A stretch of 33,755 bases of DNA from Planctomycetota bacterium (lineage in GTDB: Bacteria; Planctomycetota; Planctomycetia; Pirellulales; Pirellulaceae): positions 1-33,755 of the forward strand of contig JAPOKD010000005.1 in the NCBI GenBank assembly GCA_029977825.1, read 5' to 3'. The position numbers and the translations under genes were made by a program. Shown here piece by piece: positions 16,203 to 25,387 of the stretch (positions within the stretch are counted from its first letter, which is position 1; every line of letters begins with the position of its first letter). Under the pieces are notes generated by a model. That model saw nothing but the letters and a program-made list of their open reading frames with translations. It was not told the DNA's origin and did not search any database.

Positions 16203-16349
16203 AAGCTGTTTTTGGTAATCGCTGAGATTCCTTGCAGCGCAAGAGATTAGGTTCTTTGTAGCCTCTTTTATATGGGTCGTTCGTTCGCGCACGCTTTGGC
16301 CACCGTCAGCGATCGAAGCTTGTTATTGAGAATAGCTGCGAGGGATGGT

Positions 16350-16409
16350 TGACGCAATTTTCCCGTATCCCATAACTTCAAATTAAGCTGTTATGGAGTT
16401 TAGTTATGG
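16350..16409 (+). promoter_or_regulatory. Promoter-like TTGACG-N16-CATAAC plus three GTTATGG half-sites at terS start
   Basis: CCCATAAC 16369-16376 (inverted), GTTATGG 16390-16396 and 16403-16409. Confidence 0.45.
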
Positions 16410-16959
16410 GCAGTTGCTTGTCACTTTCACCGAATTGGCGCTGATTAAGGGCTGCAGTCAGGCGGCAGTGAGTCATGCGGTGAGAAGAGGCCGCATTAGC
16501 GAAGCAGTTGTAGAGAAAGACGGTAAACGCTGGCTGGATCGGGATTTGGCGTTGGAGCTATGGGACAAGAACACAGTGAACACAGCGAACAGCAAGGTCC
16601 GGAATGCAGACCCGGTGGAACCTGAGCCAAGGGACGCCGAAGAGCTTGAAGCAGCGATTAACAAGTTGCCAGAGGATGCAATCCCTGAGCTGAATGAGAG
16701 CAGGGCAAGGCGTGAGCATTATCAGGCGGAGCTGGCAAAGCTGCAGGTGACGCAACAGCGCGGCGAATTGGTGCCGGTTGATGAGGTGAAAAAGGAAGCG
16801 TTTAACATCGGCCGAGCTGTACGGGAAGCGCTGTCAAATTTGGCGGATCGGTTGAGCCATCAGTTGGCGGGTGAAGTTGACCCAGTGGTGATTCATAAAT
16901 TGCTGACGGATGAGCACCGTGCGGCGCTGCTGGAGCTTGCTGGAGGTGAGGAGGGATGA
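16393..16959 (+). CDS. Terminase small subunit (Nu1-like N-terminal HTH)
   Basis: HTH 'LALIKGCSQAAVSHAVRRGRISEAVVEKDGKRWLDRDLALELWD', immediately before TerL. Confidence 0.75.
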   Translation: MEFSYGQLLVTFTELALIKGCSQAAVSHAVRRGRISEAVVEKDGKRWLDRDLALELWDKNTVNTANSKVRNADPVEPEPRDAEELEAAINKLPEDAIPELNESRARREHYQAELAKLQVTQQRGELVPVDEVKKEAFNIGRAVREALSNLADRLSHQLAGEVDPVVIHKLLTDEHRAALLELAGGEEG

Positions 16960-18818
16960 GTGCATGGGCGGATGGTTTCCGGGATGGGTTGCGACCTGAG
17001 GCTGAATTGACGGTGAGTGAGTGGGCGGATCAGTATCGAATGTTGAGCAGCAAGGCGAGCGCGGAGCCTGGGCAATGGCGAACGAGTCGGACGCCGTATT
17101 TGCAGGAACCGATGGATTGCTTGAGCAGCAGCAGCACGGTTCAGCGTGTTGTGATGATGTTCGCGGCGCAGACAGGGAAGACGGAAGCAGGTAGCAACTG
17201 GCTGGGATATGTGATTGACCATGCGCCGGGGCCGATGCTTTGTGTGCAGCCGACGGTTGAGATGGCGAAGAGGCTGAGTAAGCAGCGGCTGGAATCGATG
17301 ATTAGCGAGACTCCATGCCTGAACAAAAAGATCGCACCGGCCCGCAGTCGGGACAGTGGCAACACGATGTTCAGCAAAGAGTTTCCCGGCGGGATGATGC
17401 TGCTGACGGGTGCAAATAGTGCAACGGGTTTGAGGTCAGCACCGTGTCGATATATTTTCGCGGATGAGATCGATGCGTTCCCGGCTGATGTGGATGGCGA
17501 AGGTGACCCGGTGAGCTTGGCGGAAAAACGGGCTACCACGTTTGCCAGGCGAAAGGTCTTGTTAACGAGCACGCCGACCGTCAAGGATCACAGCCGAATT
17601 GAAATCGAATATGAGCGAAGCGATCAGCGAAAATTTTATGTGCCCTGCCCAAAGTGTGGCGAGATGCAGTGGCTGAAATGGAGTCAGGTGAAGTGGGAAG
17701 ACAATGATCCGAAAACGGCAGAGTATGAATGTGAAAAATGTAAGGAGAGATTTCCGGAACTCCATAAGCCAGCCATGCTTAGAGCGGGCGAGTGGCGAGC
17801 CACTGCTCCCGGTGATGGAAGGACAAGGGGTTATCAGCTCAGCGGGCTTTACAGCCCATTGGGCTGGTTTTCTTGGTCAGATATGGTCGAGGAGTTTCTG
17901 AGGGCAAAGAGTGACGCACCGGCTCTAAAGACTTGGCTGAATACTCGCTGCGCTGAGACGTGGGAGGAGGATTATGCGAGCAAGGTGAGTGCGGATGGAT
18001 TGCGTGAGCGGTGTGAGGCGTATGCGATGGGAACGTTGCCGGATGGCAGTTTGGCGCTGACGTTTGGGATTGATGTCCAGGACAACCGGCTCGCGATTAG
18101 CGGCTGGGCATGGGGCAGGGATGAGGAAGGCTGGCTGATTTATCACCAGGAGATCTATGGCGATCCGAGCCGAGCAGATTTGTGGAAGCAGGTTGATGAA
18201 GCGGTGCTGAAGGAATGGCCCCATGCAAGCGGCGCGAAGTTACGGCCGGATGCGGTGGCGATCGACTCTGGCGGCCACTTCACGGCTGAGGTTTACCAGT
18301 TCGCGAGGGAAAGGGCCAGGCAGGGCGTGATTGCGATTAAGGGTGCCAGCCAGAGGAATAAAGCGGTAATCGGCAAGGGGGCGAAGGTTGACATCAACAG
18401 CAGAGGTCGAACGATGAAGCGCGGTGCCATGGTTTTCAGTGTTGGCACTGATACGGCGAAGACAACGCTGTTCGCAAGGTTGAAACACAACGAGCCTGGG
18501 GAAGGCTATTTGCATTTTCCGATGGATGTGTCTGAGGAGTATTTCAAGCAGCTGACAGCAGAAAAGCAGGTGATGAAATACAACCGCGGAGGGTTTCCGA
18601 TTCGGGAATGGGTAAAGAAACCAAACGCAAGGAATGAGGCGTTAGATACGTTGGTCTATGCCTATGCGGGGTTGAATTATTTGTATCAACGCAGGGATCG
18701 CCGAACGATTTGGGATCAGTTTGAGCGGAGGCTAGAGGAACCAAATGCAGCACCGCTAAGATCAAGGAAAGCAGTTGTGGCTAAGGCCGCGGCGTCGTCA
18801 TTCGTGCAGAACTGGTGA
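16956..18818 (+). CDS. Terminase large subunit (lambda GpA-like)
   Basis: 'FAAQTGKTEAGSNWLGYVIDHAPGPMLCVQPT', 'YIFADEIDAFP', 'LTSTPTVKDHSRIE..Y..SDQRKFYVPCPKCGEMQWLKW'. Confidence 0.95.
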   Translation: MSAWADGFRDGLRPEAELTVSEWADQYRMLSSKASAEPGQWRTSRTPYLQEPMDCLSSSSTVQRVVMMFAAQTGKTEAGSNWLGYVIDHAPGPMLCVQPTVEMAKRLSKQRLESMISETPCLNKKIAPARSRDSGNTMFSKEFPGGMMLLTGANSATGLRSAPCRYIFADEIDAFPADVDGEGDPVSLAEKRATTFARRKVLLTSTPTVKDHSRIEIEYERSDQRKFYVPCPKCGEMQWLKWSQVKWEDNDPKTAEYECEKCKERFPELHKPAMLRAGEWRATAPGDGRTRGYQLSGLYSPLGWFSWSDMVEEFLRAKSDAPALKTWLNTRCAETWEEDYASKVSADGLRERCEAYAMGTLPDGSLALTFGIDVQDNRLAISGWAWGRDEEGWLIYHQEIYGDPSRADLWKQVDEAVLKEWPHASGAKLRPDAVAIDSGGHFTAEVYQFARERARQGVIAIKGASQRNKAVIGKGAKVDINSRGRTMKRGAMVFSVGTDTAKTTLFARLKHNEPGEGYLHFPMDVSEEYFKQLTAEKQVMKYNRGGFPIREWVKKPNARNEALDTLVYAYAGLNYLYQRRDRRTIWDQFERRLEEPNAAPLRSRKAVVAKAAASSFVQNW

Positions 18819-19384
18819 TCAAGCATCCCGCCGAGATAAGAATAGGGGACACGGTGATTTTTGATGTGCCGTCATTTGCGAATAGCATCGGCGACACAAT
18901 CGACAACACTTACACCCTGACTTGGTACGGGCGGACAAATACGGCAGACAAGGGCGCATCAGTCACGGCGACAAATCAGGGCGATGGCTGGCGGGTGACG
19001 ATTCCATCGACCACTACAGCTGATTGGGTCGCTGGTAATTGGTATTTCCAAATCGTTGCTGTTAGTGGCAGCACTGAATACATCGCGGGTGAGGGCCAAT
19101 TCAAGGCGATTGCAAGCCTTGCCTATACCGGAACGCCTGGCGCGTTTGATGGCCGAAGCCGAGCGCAAGTTGATCTAGATCAGGTACAGGCTGCGATCCG
19201 CACGATTCTTGATGGCGGTGCAGTTCAGAGCTATTCAATCGCAGGCCGCAATCTGTCGAAGTATGCGCTGGCTGATCTATTGACACTTGAAACTAAGCTC
19301 AAAGCTGAGGTCAAGCGTGAGCAGACTGCTGATCTGATCCGCAATGGCCACGGCAACCCCCACAACTTGTTCGTGAGATTCTGA
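18815..19384 (+). CDS. Putative Ig-like fold plus gpW-like head-tail connector
   Basis: GTGA overlap with TerL; N-terminal beta-rich domain; C-terminal 'YSIAGRNLSKYALADLLTLETKLKAEVKREQ'. Confidence 0.6.
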   Translation: MIKHPAEIRIGDTVIFDVPSFANSIGDTIDNTYTLTWYGRTNTADKGASVTATNQGDGWRVTIPSTTTADWVAGNWYFQIVAVSGSTEYIAGEGQFKAIASLAYTGTPGAFDGRSRAQVDLDQVQAAIRTILDGGAVQSYSIAGRNLSKYALADLLTLETKLKAEVKREQTADLIRNGHGNPHNLFVRF

Positions 19385-20931
19385 TGGGCGTTCGATCTGC
19401 ATTTCGCGAGCTGTTCCGTAGAGAAGAGCCCCGTCGTCGCCGCCGCGCTTATGGCGGTGCGAGATTGAGTCGCCTTACGGCTGATTGGGTCACCAGCAGC
19501 ACTAGCGCGGATTCGGAGATCAAGAGCAGCTTTAAGGTGCTGCGGAATCGTGCGCGTCAGCTATGCCGGGATAACGACTACGCAAAGCAAGCGCTGCGGA
19601 GCATTACAAATAATGTGATTGGACACGGCATCAAGCATCAGTCACAGGTGCGGATGCAACGCGGTGGAAAGTTAGATGAGGTGGTGAATGCCCGGATTCA
19701 TGAGGCATGGTTGCACTGGAGCCATAAGAGCCGCTGCGATGTGAGCGGGACTTTGGGATTCCATGACATCGAACGGATGGCTTGTCGGAGCTTGGCGGAG
19801 TCTGGCGAAGTGTTTATCCGTTTCATCCGCCGTCCGTTTGGTGACAGCCGGGTGCCATTGGCCCTGCAGGTGTTGGAGTCGGATTATCTAATCGATGACG
19901 ACGTACCGACTGCCATGAAGGGCAACACGGTGCGAATGGGTATTGAGGTTGATCATTATCTGCGGCCTCAGGCTTATCACTTCTACGCCAACCATCCGGG
20001 TGATGTGTATGCGGGCAACACCCGCACCGCTCGCCGGATCCGAGTGCCGGCTGAAGATGTAATTCATCTGTTCATGCCTGAGCGTCCGGGCCAGACCCGT
20101 GGCGTGACGTGGTTCGCATCGGCATTGATGCGGCTGCACATGCTGCAGGGCTACGAGGAAGCCGAGGTCGTCAGGGCACGCGCCAGCAGCGCATTGATGG
20201 GATTCATCACCAGCCCCGAAGGTGAGCTGATCGGTGATGAGGTGGTCGATGGTGAGCGGGTCTCGCAGTTTGAGCCTGGGGTGTTTAAGTATCTGGACCC
20301 AGGCCAGAGCGTGACGGTGCCTGATATGAATGCGCCTGATGGCCAGCTGGAGCCGTTCACGCGGTCAATGTTGAAGGCTGTGGCGGCTGGCCTGGGAACG
20401 TCTTTTGAATCGGTCAGTAAGGACTTTTCGCAGACCAATTATTCATCCAGCCGGTTGAGCCTGTTGGAAGAGCGCGACACCTATCGGGTGCTTCAGCGGT
20501 TTTTTGTCGAGAACTTCCACCAGATCATTTTTGACAAATGGCTCGACATGGCGGTGTTGAGTGGTGAGCTAAGCCTGCCGGGGTACGAGACCAACCCTGA
20601 GCGATATAAGGCCAGCAAGTGGGTTCCGCGTAGCTGGGAGTGGGTGGATCCGCAGAAAGAAGTCGCGGCATATAAGGCAGCGGTACGGTGCGGCTTCAAG
20701 ACGCTTGGCCAGGTGATCAGTGAGCAGGGCGGTGATTTAGATGATGTGCTGCTGATGCGTCAAGCCGAGTTGGCAATGGCTGATGAGATGGGTCTGGTGT
20801 TGGACACTGATCCAAGCGAAGTGAACGGCGGAGGTGGATCACAGCCAGCGATGGGGTTAGGTTCTGAGCCTGCCTTTAACGAGACTGAGCTGCCAATGGC
20901 AGAGGAGGCTGAGGAAGATGGCGACGATTGA
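19384..20931 (+). CDS. Portal protein (lambda family)
   Basis: 'RARQLCRDNDYAKQALRSITNNVIGHGI', 'VIHLFMPERPGQTRGVTWFASALMRLHML'. Confidence 0.93.
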   Translation: MGVRSAFRELFRREEPRRRRRAYGGARLSRLTADWVTSSTSADSEIKSSFKVLRNRARQLCRDNDYAKQALRSITNNVIGHGIKHQSQVRMQRGGKLDEVVNARIHEAWLHWSHKSRCDVSGTLGFHDIERMACRSLAESGEVFIRFIRRPFGDSRVPLALQVLESDYLIDDDVPTAMKGNTVRMGIEVDHYLRPQAYHFYANHPGDVYAGNTRTARRIRVPAEDVIHLFMPERPGQTRGVTWFASALMRLHMLQGYEEAEVVRARASSALMGFITSPEGELIGDEVVDGERVSQFEPGVFKYLDPGQSVTVPDMNAPDGQLEPFTRSMLKAVAAGLGTSFESVSKDFSQTNYSSSRLSLLEERDTYRVLQRFFVENFHQIIFDKWLDMAVLSGELSLPGYETNPERYKASKWVPRSWEWVDPQKEVAAYKAAVRCGFKTLGQVISEQGGDLDDVLLMRQAELAMADEMGLVLDTDPSEVNGGGGSQPAMGLGSEPAFNETELPMAEEAEEDGDD

Positions 20932-23302
20932 AGGCGTTGAGATTGATCTGATGCCGACTGAAGGCATGAGGGAGGAGGCTCAGCGTTATCGCGATTGGAA
21001 GGCTGATGGTGAGGCTGGCGGCACTGAGGTGGCAGCTAGGCGAGCCAGTCAGATTTTGAGCGGTGATGAGCTGAGCGCCGACACGGTGCTGCAGATGAAC
21101 TCGTTTTTTGCACGCCATGAAGTTGACAAGCAAGCCGAAGGGTTCAGCCCTGGGGAAGATGGTTATCCATCTCCTGGCCGTGTTGCTTGGGCCGCTTGGG
21201 GTGGTGATGCTGGTCAGAGTTGGTCGGAAAGCAAAGCGGATAGAATTAAGGAAATCCAAGATAGAAGTATGGACACGAATCGCGCGGACCCTGGTGAATT
21301 GAGCGTCGGCGATTTTGTCGAATGGCAATCATCTGGTGGGAAATCACAAGGGAAGATTGATCGTATTGAGACTGATGCTCAAATCGACGTCCCTGAGTCA
21401 GATTTCACTATTACCGGGACAGAAGAGAATCCAGCGGCCTTGATTACTGTTTATCGCGAAGGCGATGACGGCTGGGAGGAGACTGATGTGCAGGTTGGTC
21501 ATTTGTTCTCTGCTTTGACCAAAATTGAAAATCTGCGTAGCTTAACTGGTAAGTATCAACGCGCAGAGATGACCACCTTTGACGAGGTGGAAGATCGGAC
21601 TTATGAGTTTCCGTTCAGCTCTGAATACCCTGTTGCCCGGTATTTCGGCAATGAGATTCTGAGTCATGAAATCGATGCTGCAGATTTCAGTCGCTTGAAT
21701 GATGGAGCGCCATTGCTGTTCAACCACAATCCCGATCGTGTGATTGGTGTTGTCGAGCGTGCATATATGGACAAGAAGAAAAAGCGCGGATATGCGCGGG
21801 TGCGGTTTAGCCGCAATCCATTCGCTCAGGAAGTCTTGAGCGACGTGAAAGATGGCGTTCTTCGGAACGTATCTTTTGGCTATTCCATTGACAAAATGGA
21901 AGAGCGAGAAGGTGGCGATTTTGTCGCCACTTCTTGGGCTCCTTATGAAGTAAGCGTTGTTTCCGTGCCGGCTGACCCCGGCGTAGGAATCGGGCGATCT
22001 TTAGAGGAGCCCGAAACCAAACCCGCTGCCTCGGCAGCACCATCCACTGATCCCATTCCTGCAATGGAAAACACCACCCCCGATATGGAAGTGGTGCGGG
22101 CCGAGGCCGTTGAGGCTGAGCGCACCCGCATCGCAGAAGTGACCAGCCTGTGCTCGAAGCACGGCATGGAAGATTTGGGCCGTCAGCTGGTCGAATCTGG
22201 TCGTTCTATCGACGAGGCTCGCGCTGCTGTGCTCGACAAACTCAACATCAAAGAAGAGCCTGTGACCATGCAAGCCGCTGAAATCGGCCTGAGCGAAAAG
22301 GAAGCCCGCAGCTTCTCCTTCCTCCGTGCCATCAACTATCTCGCCAACCCCACCGACCGCGCAGCACGCGAGGCCGCTGGATTTGAAATCGAAGCTTCTG
22401 AGGCTGCAGCCGCCAAGCTCGGCCGCACTTCCCGCGGCATCACCATCCCAATGGATGTGATGACCCGCGATCTGAACGTCGGCACTGCAACTGCTGGCGG
22501 CAATCTGGTGGAAACTCAACTGGATTCCGCCAACTTCATTGATCTGCTGCGGAACGCTTCCGCTCTGGATCAAGCTGGCGCAACTGTGCTGACTGGCCTG
22601 ACCGGCAACGTCAACATCCCCCGCCAGTCCGGTGCTGCTACCGCTTATTGGGTCGCTGAGTCTGGCTCACCTACCGAGTCGCAGCAGACCATTGATCAAA
22701 TCAGCCTGACGCCTAAAACCTGCGGCGCCTTCACTGATTACAGCCGCAAGCTGATGATCCAGTCCTCCATTGATGTGGAGAACATGGTCCGCAACGATCT
22801 AGCCCGTGTGCTGGCTCTTGAGATCGACCGCGTTGGTCTTTATGGCTCCGGGTCTTCTAACCAGCCTTTGGGTCTGAAGGACACCACCGGCGTGCTGACC
22901 GAAGACTTCGCAGCTGACACCCCGACATTCGCTGAGGTGGTCGCTCTTGAGTCTGACGTCTCCGGCGCCAACGCTCTGCTGGGCAGCCCTGTATACCTGA
23001 TGAATTCCGCAATGCGCGGAAACCTGAAGACCAAGGCAAAGGATTCTGGCTCGGGTCTGTTTGTCATGGAAGGCGGCTTGGTGAATGGTTATGAGGGCGT
23101 GCTCTCTAATCAGGTCGCCTCTGGTGATCTGTGGTTCGGCAACTTCGCTGATCTGATCATCGGCTATTTCTCTGGCCTTGATCTGATGGTTGATCCTTAC
23201 ACCGGCAGCACTTCCGGCACCATCCGCGTGGTGGCTCTGCAGGATGTAGACATCGCCGTTCGTCATCCCGAGAGCTTCAGCCGCGGTAACAACACCCTCT
23301 GA
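20918..23302 (+). CDS. Head maturation protease fused to HK97-fold major capsid protein, with N-terminal XkdF-like and Tudor-like (DUF2945-like) domains
   Basis: Motifs 'MNSFFARHEVDK...GYPSPGRVAWAAWGGDAGQSW', 'SVGDFVEWQSSGGKSQGKI', 'FGYSIDKMEE..SWAPYEVSVVSVPADP', 'LVETQLDSANFIDLLRNAS..W.AESG'. Confidence 0.9.
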   Translation: MATIEGVEIDLMPTEGMREEAQRYRDWKADGEAGGTEVAARRASQILSGDELSADTVLQMNSFFARHEVDKQAEGFSPGEDGYPSPGRVAWAAWGGDAGQSWSESKADRIKEIQDRSMDTNRADPGELSVGDFVEWQSSGGKSQGKIDRIETDAQIDVPESDFTITGTEENPAALITVYREGDDGWEETDVQVGHLFSALTKIENLRSLTGKYQRAEMTTFDEVEDRTYEFPFSSEYPVARYFGNEILSHEIDAADFSRLNDGAPLLFNHNPDRVIGVVERAYMDKKKKRGYARVRFSRNPFAQEVLSDVKDGVLRNVSFGYSIDKMEEREGGDFVATSWAPYEVSVVSVPADPGVGIGRSLEEPETKPAASAAPSTDPIPAMENTTPDMEVVRAEAVEAERTRIAEVTSLCSKHGMEDLGRQLVESGRSIDEARAAVLDKLNIKEEPVTMQAAEIGLSEKEARSFSFLRAINYLANPTDRAAREAAGFEIEASEAAAAKLGRTSRGITIPMDVMTRDLNVGTATAGGNLVETQLDSANFIDLLRNASALDQAGATVLTGLTGNVNIPRQSGAATAYWVAESGSPTESQQTIDQISLTPKTCGAFTDYSRKLMIQSSIDVENMVRNDLARVLALEIDRVGLYGSGSSNQPLGLKDTTGVLTEDFAADTPTFAEVVALESDVSGANALLGSPVYLMNSAMRGNLKTKAKDSGSGLFVMEGGLVNGYEGVLSNQVASGDLWFGNFADLIIGYFSGLDLMVDPYTGSTSGTIRVVALQDVDIAVRHPESFSRGNNTL

Positions 23303-23304
23303 TC

Positions 23305-23541
23305 ATGAAAATCCAGATCCGTAAGCAGACAACGCTGTCGGGTCAGGTTGTCAGAGTTGGGGAAGTTCATGATGCTTCCCCCTCTGATGGCAATTTTCTG
23401 ATCGGCATCGGTTTCGCAATCTTGGCCCCTGAAAAGGAGCCTGAAGCACCCAAACCCAAATCAAAACGCCGGAGGAATCCAACCAATGACCATCCAGAAT
23501 CTGGGGACCAAAACCACGCTCCTGTCGCTCTCGGCAAGTGA
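23305..23541 (+). CDS. Small head-module protein, hypothetical
   Basis: ORF directly following MCP. Confidence 0.6.
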   Translation: MKIQIRKQTTLSGQVVRVGEVHDASPSDGNFLIGIGFAILAPEKEPEAPKPKSKRRRNPTNDHPESGDQNHAPVALGK

Positions 23542-23863
23542 TGTGGTTACTGCAAGTGCTAACCGCACTGGCGTCGATCTCGTTGACTACGAGGGCGACA
23601 TTATGGCCGTTCTTGATGCTGAGGCCGGTGGCGCTGGCATCACCTACGCCGTAAAAATCCAAGACTCCGCAGATAACAGCACCTTTGCTGATGTCTCTGG
23701 TCTGGCCTTTACGACTACGACTGCCAACACCGCACTAACTGAGACCCTTCGCATTAACAGCGATGAGGTCAAGCGCTACATCCGCGCCGTCATCACCGTT
23801 GCTGGTGGTACTGGGGCAGGTGCTCTTAGCGTTGTTGCTCTCGGCTCTAAAAAGTACGGCTGA
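23486..23863 (+). CDS. Putative head decoration/stabilisation protein
   Basis: Position after MCP; beta-rich sequence. Confidence 0.6.
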   Translation: MTIQNLGTKTTLLSLSASDVVTASANRTGVDLVDYEGDIMAVLDAEAGGAGITYAVKIQDSADNSTFADVSGLAFTTTTANTALTETLRINSDEVKRYIRAVITVAGGTGAGALSVVALGSKKYG

Positions 23864-23865
23864 TC

Positions 23866-24144
23866 ATGGCAATCACTGAGGATCTCGACGTTTTTATGGC
23901 TGACTTTGGCGTTAGCTGCACAGCTGGCGCCACAACTGCCAAAGGAATTCTCGACATGCCCGGTGAGGTGGTGGCTGGGGGGATGGTCTTGTCAACGGAC
24001 TATTCCCTCACCACTCGTTTTTCAAATTTTGGAACACTTATTAGTGGTGACTCGATCACCGTTGATGGAACTGCTTACACCGTAAGAGAGAACCGCCCTA
24101 TCGGCGACGGCAAATTCGTCGAGATCTCATTGCAGAAAACCTAA
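23866..24144 (+). CDS. Head-tail joining protein (gpFII-like candidate)
   Basis: Size and position; 'GDSITVDGTAYTVRENRPIGDGKFVEISLQKT'. Confidence 0.6.
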   Translation: MAITEDLDVFMADFGVSCTAGATTAKGILDMPGEVVAGGMVLSTDYSLTTRFSNFGTLISGDSITVDGTAYTVRENRPIGDGKFVEISLQKT

Positions 24145-24779
24145 TGGCCATTCAAAAAGTTGACAGTCGAGCGGGTTGGGCAGCTAGGAACCCTCTGCTG
24201 CTGTCAGGTGAAATTGGCCTTGAGGAAGAGACTGGCAATCAAAAAATCGGGAATGGTCGCCAGGAGTGGAACAGGCTCCAGTATTTCGGCAGCCCTGGTT
24301 ATTGGGCTGAGTTCTCAAGCGATACAGATCAAACGACAACGGCAGACACGCCTACAGAGGTCACGTTCAACAAAGCAAATGAAGACAACATTGGCGTCAA
24401 GGTGATTTCTGACAGCAGGCTGACGATTGACCATCCAGGTGTTTACGTTTTTGAGATCAATCTGCAGCTCTCAAATAACGACACGCAAATCCATGATGTG
24501 CATTTCTGGCTGCGTAAAAACAATGCCGGCGATGCAGGCAACTTGGATTTAACGACGAACGTTGCCAGTGTGATTGAAAAGCATGGCGGCATCCAAGGCG
24601 CAAATAATTTGCTGCTTGACCATACCCTCAAGCTTGCGACCGGGGACTACATCCAAATCATGTGGGCGCCTACAGACGCCAACATTTCACTGAAAGCAGG
24701 AGCTGCAGGATCTAGTCCTTACGTCCGGCCTTCAAGACCTAGCGTGGTTTGCAACGTCTTTCAGATTGCTGGGGCCTAG
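24144..24779 (+). CDS. Fibre-like protein: Mtd-N-like N-terminus plus C1q/TNF-like jelly-roll C-terminus
   Basis: 'NPLLLSGEIGLEEETGNQKIGNGRQEWNRLQYFG'; 'HPGVYVFEINLQLSNNDTQIHDVHFWLRKNN...LKLATGDYIQIMW'. Confidence 0.75.
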   Translation: MAIQKVDSRAGWAARNPLLLSGEIGLEEETGNQKIGNGRQEWNRLQYFGSPGYWAEFSSDTDQTTTADTPTEVTFNKANEDNIGVKVISDSRLTIDHPGVYVFEINLQLSNNDTQIHDVHFWLRKNNAGDAGNLDLTTNVASVIEKHGGIQGANNLLLDHTLKLATGDYIQIMWAPTDANISLKAGAAGSSPYVRPSRPSVVCNVFQIAGA

Positions 24780-24781
24780 TC

Positions 24782-25207
24782 ATGACGACAAAGCGCGAAT
24801 CAATCCTGGCTGATATTGCCTCAAGCCTTGCAGGCACGGTCCAGGTAGGCTCGCGCATCTATCGCAGCCGTGTTGTGCCGCTGGCCCGTGGGGAAAGCCC
24901 GGCCATTGTTATTGAGCCCATCAGCGATACGGCTGAACAGGTCACAGCATTACCAACGCTTGACTGGAGCTTGACGGTGAGAGTTTCAGTGATTGTTCGC
25001 AGCGCTGTTCCTGATCAAGCTGCTGATCCGATTATTGAAGACATGCACTCGAAAATTGTCTCAGATTTGACGCTCGGCGGTTATGCGATCGATGTCCAGC
25101 CGCAATCAGTCAACTTTGAGCTAGTTGAAGCTGACCAGCCTGCTGGTGTGATCTCTTGCGATTATGTTGTCCGCTATCGGACATCAGTGTCAGACTTGAG
25201 TAGTTAA
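24782..25207 (+). CDS. Tail terminator/completion protein candidate (gpU-like)
   Basis: Start MTTKRESILADIASSLAG; position between connector and tail tube genes. Confidence 0.6.
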   Translation: MTTKRESILADIASSLAGTVQVGSRIYRSRVVPLARGESPAIVIEPISDTAEQVTALPTLDWSLTVRVSVIVRSAVPDQAADPIIEDMHSKIVSDLTLGGYAIDVQPQSVNFELVEADQPAGVISCDYVVRYRTSVSDLSS

Positions 25208-25219
25208 GGCATCGCTACG

Positions 25220-25387
25220 ATGGAAAGTGAAAACAACGGGCAAGGCGGCTCTTACCTGCTGAACCCAAAAACTGGCAAACGGACGCTGTTACAGCGGACT
25301 GAGCCAGCCTCTCTCTCTCATCCCTTGCCTGAGGATCTGAACAATGAGCGTGAAATCTCGGAAGCGCCTGTTAAGGGCAAAAATTGA
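25220..25387 (+). CDS. 55-aa hypothetical (MESENNGQGGSYLLNPKTGKRTLLQRTEPASLSHPLPEDLNNEREISEAPVKGKN)
   Basis: Hand translation; overlaps the tail tube start; below ORF-track cutoff. Confidence 0.55.
   Translation: MESENNGQGGSYLLNPKTGKRTLLQRTEPASLSHPLPEDLNNEREISEAPVKGKN

Noticed and set aside
22001-22573. 190-aa minus-strand ORF (and 22799..23266, 155 aa) opposite the capsid gene
   Set aside because: Mirror ORFs of a strongly codon-biased, well-supported MCP; no recognisable protein character or operon context
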